This document shows, one piece after another, positions 60,242 through 64,000 of a DNA stretch of 64,000 bases. Under the pieces are notes generated by a model. It had not been told where the DNA came from. It saw only the letters and a list, made by a program, of their open reading frames with translations, and searched no databases. The DNA comes from Oxyruncus cristatus. Lineage: Eukaryota > Chordata > Aves > Passeriformes > Cotingidae. The DNA is taken from the NCBI GenBank assembly GCA_013399855.1, contig VXAY01004335.1, positions 68,184 to 132,183 of the forward strand, in the 5' to 3' direction. Numbering within the stretch: position 1 is the stretch's first letter; each line of letters opens with the position of its first letter. The translations under genes and the position numbers were made by a program.

Positions 60242-62075
60242 ACAGTTCATCAGCTTGCCTCCCAGCACTCAGCACTTTTTAGGGACATTAACGTTTTCGT
60301 GTGGAACAGCACCATGAATGCTGGTTTGGTGCTGGTTTGGTTCACAAACACTGAACTTATTTAAGCACACAAGCTTCATTCAATTCTGCTTAAACTAACT
60401 GGAAGCTGTGCCCCAGGAACACATGTAGCATGCTGCAGCTGCTGATAAACGTCCCGTGCAAGAGACAAGTCTCAAGGAATCCTCCCAAACCAAACCTGCA
60501 GGTCTTGGGTCCTTAGTGCCACTGTATCATTTTACCAATGTGCCATGCTACTTGCTGATGAAGACAGCACTGGAGCCTGCAGATGCTCTATCTTTGTTTT
60601 CCAGAAGTATTTCTCATCATATTAACCATGTTATTAGTCCCACGGATACTCAAGTGGGACGTGTGGTATCTCACATATTGAATAATAGTGAGAAGAAGAA
60701 AGACAACATGTTTTCAATATACTTGGGAAGGTATATTTTCACTTTGCTCTTTCATCTCCTTTCTTTTGTTCAGTCATCCACTGTGTAGCGGTAGTATAAG
60801 AACAGGAGAGGTAGTTAGTGATATAACATTATAGACGCCATGGTTATGGATGATTTCAAACTTCTCCACTGATATTTACAGAACAAAAACCAGAGTTGTT
60901 TACTGTTGGGTACAAAACAATAACACAAGACCAAATGTAAATAGAATATCTGTCTTATTGCTACATTTTCTTGGAGGTACTGAATCTCGCAGAGCTGTGC
61001 AGAACTTTCTCCTCAGAAAAAAGATTGTATTAAAGCAAAAAGAATGTTCTTATTTTGCAGGCTGTTTCCTTGTGTGCTTTAGATGTACAATTAATTATAT
61101 AAAAAGACTATTCAACTTCTTCCTATACTGACAACTTTAGATCTTATTTTAATTGAATCAGCTTGTCTGAGCTTTGAATGTGTTGTCAAAGAAAATCACA
61201 GCCACAAGGATTTAAAGCATCTTTAGAGTGTTATGAACAGTAGCAAATAACATGAGCTTAGAAGAACAATGAAATGAAAACTGACCTTTTCTCTAGAGAT
61301 ATCAAATAGATTTGCAGTGTAAACTAACAAAGCATTTTTCCTTAATGTTATTGTCATTTCTTGGCATCAGTGTTAGGAACTCAGTATGACTTCAGCTAGC
61401 CTCTTTGGGCTGAAGGTTTATCATCATAAAGGTTCATAACCATAATTTACAAAACAGACCTGCTTGCATATCTCTTTGCATTGCCCTTAACAATCTGAGT
61501 GAAAATGTTTATTCACATCATATACTTGAGGCAGACGCTCAAAGAGAAGGAAATTATGAAACAAAACAGATGAAAAGAAAAAGGCCTACGTTTTAAACTT
61601 AAAACCAAACACATAAGATACGAAAAAGTTTGAGTTTTCAAGGAAGGGTGTGAAATAAATTCTAATATATCCATGTACATATGTATTTTGCATTTAAACT
61701 AAAGAGCTTATTTTTTGGGGGGGGAAGTGAAGATTAATATATTCACTGACAAAAATATATATTTTCTTCTACTTTGTGGTTATGTATCTGGTTAGATTTT
61801 ACTCAGTATTTCTCTCTGGGTGAGATTTAAGAGCAAGTAACATGCTGCAGTTTTTAATACAAACGTGTGAAATTCAAGGGTTCTCATGTTACAAATTATA
61901 TTTAAAAAAGATCAGATGACGTGGATTAGAGGGCTTTTAGGCACCACAGGGAATTGGTGTATCACTCATTTAGAGTATGCATAGAAGCATAGTTTCAAAC
62001 CTATTTCAAATCCAAAATGCAAATAAGCAAAATACTGTGGTCTCATTCTACACTTCCACCAGAAAATGAATTAAA

Positions 62076-62097
62076 ATATATATATATATATATATAT
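62076..62097. repeat. (AT)11 microsatellite
   Basis: Twenty-two bases of alternating A and T, long enough to be length-polymorphic. Confidence 0.95.
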
Positions 62098-62897
62098 TTC
62101 TGCTGTCTGTTAATCAGCCATTGCACACTTAGTTGCACAATTCCAACAGCTAATATACGCAACCTGGGTATGAGCTAAAGGCTTGCTCATGCTTGGTAAA
62201 GCAGATCTCTGCAGCTACTTAAGCTATTACCACTGCTCTGCTGCCTGCCTCCTGTGTTTCCTGGAGGTTAAACCCTGATAGCAGAGCTGGCAAAAGGGAG
62301 TCTGTGAGCATGTTTCATCTGCTTCATTCTGGCATAGCAGCACAAGCTACCATTGCTGGCAGCTGAAGTGATTACACTAGACAGGGACTGGAGTGCTTCA
62401 AGTCTGCTTTTCTTCTTCTCTTTTGCATGCACCATAAGTTACTGTCTTAAATTACCATAGTATGATTCACCACAGTGTGTCTGTATGCTAAAGTTGGTTG
62501 TATTTTTCTGTTAGAGAAAAACATGCCATAAAAATCAAACCAGTGTGCAGACACTAGTTTTGACAAAGATAAAATGGAAAGTCAGTTACTTATCTGTCAG
62601 CTATTTTCTTCCAGTTCACCAGTGCTGCTTTTTAACAGTGCAGTCTACCAATATCAACATTGAAGGCTTTCAGTCAAGTGGACTGGGGCTCCAGTTGGGA
62701 AAACCTGATGCTCTGTTCTCCCTGAAGAATTTTGGAGTCTTGAGGAAAAGTAAAATGCAAAAAATCCTTATTTCTCTGAACATCTCCAGTGAGATTGAAC
62801 CATGAAATTAGCTAGACTCAATAAAGAGTATTATACTTAAAAGTTGTCTCACTGTAGAGTAGTTAACATCAGCAGTTAAAATCAGTCTCCTGTATGG

Positions 62898-63016
62898 TTG
62901 TTTGGTTGGTTTTTCATTGTTTTTTCTTTTGTTTTGGTTTTGTTTTGTTTGTTTGTTCATTTGTTTGTTGTTGATTGGGTTTGTGGTTTTTTTGGTTTGG
63001 TTTGGTTTGGCTTTTT
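62898..63016. repeat. T/G-rich low-complexity tract
   Basis: About 120 bases of interrupted GTTT, GGTTT and TTTTG units. The overlapping frames on both strands (62808-63071, 62902-63087) are compositional artefacts. Confidence 0.9.
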
Positions 63017-64000
63017 TAACTTCTGTTAAAACGAAACAAGAACAAAACCAGGAAGAAAAAAACCACCCCAAATACCTTGGTAATTAACCAGCTCAAATCC
63101 TGTAGGTCCTTGCTATATGTTTATGTTCAATCTTGTACCTCTGGTCTCCAAGGATAAAGTAGGTGATGTGAAAGGTTATGAATGATCTGATGAGCTAAAC
63201 ATAGATCCTGGCTCAAAGTTAGCTTCACCCTAAAAAGTGACCACTCTTATAACCCTCAACACTTCAGAGTATCTCACTTCCACCTGATTATATGAGAAAC
63301 ATTGATTTTAGCACTGATGGCCACAGCTTATCCTTTATGAAGTCATTCCAAGTTTTAACAAGTTGTTTCCAATGCATTTGGTGGGTAAGCACTAAACTGT
63401 CGCTTACAGCAGCCCAGACATTGTAAGTATGTTATTCAGCTATTAAATAAAAATTCAGTTTTATTTTTGAAAGCAAATCATTAAAATGATTACCGGTACA
63501 AAATATTCTTTAAGCAATAATATTTTATATCTCAGATGTTTCCTGTTCTTTTTGTTTAACAAAGCATATTTATGCTTTTACCATTTTTGGGAAAAATTGG
63601 CAGGGAATATCATAGAACAAATTTATTTAGTCTAGAAAGTGTATTACATTGAAGCTTTGTTAATAGCTGTGTTTTTATCTCCCAAAAGACAGTTGGAAAG
63701 GTAATTATAACATGCAAATTGGGATGCAAATTAAAAATAATATACTGATGTGCAATATCTAGTATTGAAACCTGTGTCTGGTATTTCTTCAGGTAGACTG
63801 AATCTGACAGACTTCACTCTCTGATTTGTGTGCTTTAGGCTAATTTCTCCAAAGTAAATGTTTTATGTTCCACCTTTCACATCTATGTAGTTTTCCTTCT
63901 TCAGAACCACATTTTAAAAATTTTCTTAGTTCACATATTGAAGATGTTTTCATTAAGAAGGAATCTCTCAGTCTTTGGCTGTTCTTTAAGCTTTGTCTTT

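Larger units (their letters stand above)
60031..64000. other. AT-rich noncoding stretch, no gene seen
   Basis: Unique sequence with an (AT)11 microsatellite (62076-62097) and a T/G-rich tract (62898-63016). About 62150-62440 is GC-richer with CAGCTG and CTGGCAGCTG E-box-like words and could be regulatory, though nothing proves it. Frames at 60456-60788 and 60850-61131 lack domains. Confidence 0.55.

Noticed and set aside
1..64000. tRNA, rRNA, CRISPR array, operon or phage features
   Set aside because: None seen: no tRNA-like B-box words with a cloverleaf, no regular spacer-repeat array, and the CR1 and LTR content shows vertebrate nuclear DNA.

Overview
This window looks like an AT-rich, gene-poor piece of a bird chromosome, either intergenic or inside a very large intron. 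The evidence is the interspersed repeats. At least seven pieces are CR1 LINEs, several ending in the avian terminal motif TTCTATGATTCT. One solo LTR has the layout of an endogenous-retrovirus LTR common in birds. I saw no mammalian-type SINEs. No open reading frame has a convincing full-length protein match. The longest clear protein homology is a dead CR1 reverse-transcriptase fragment near 25.4-25.9 kb.

Layout. 1-15.4 kb is unique AT-rich sequence with an assembly gap (8221-8257) between two C homopolymers and one exon-like segment (8535-8696, +). 15.4-15.7 kb has a 3'-truncated CR1 (+) and a scrap of an opposite-strand CR1. 21.5-22.1 kb has a ~265 bp near-identical pair separated by one N. 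22.9-27.7 kb is the CR1-dense part: two head-to-tail minus-strand elements, one internally rearranged, then a ~1.28 kb minus-strand element with part of ORF2, then a plus-strand 3' end. 30.87-31.09 kb has a second duplication around a single N. 29-41 kb has weak exon-like segments on both strands. 41.7 kb has a CR1 with an internal deletion. 51.8-52.4 kb is the solo LTR (minus). 54.5 kb is a CR1 tail. 58.7-58.9 kb (minus) is the best candidate for a real host coding exon. 59.7-60.03 kb is an old, diverged CR1. The rest is unique noncoding DNA with short low-complexity tracts.

No operon or pathway can be reconstructed. The points most worth checking are the exon-like segment at 58720-58891, the 12-nt and 14-nt microexon-like sites, the rearranged CR1, and the two single-N duplications, which may be unmerged haplotypes rather than biology.
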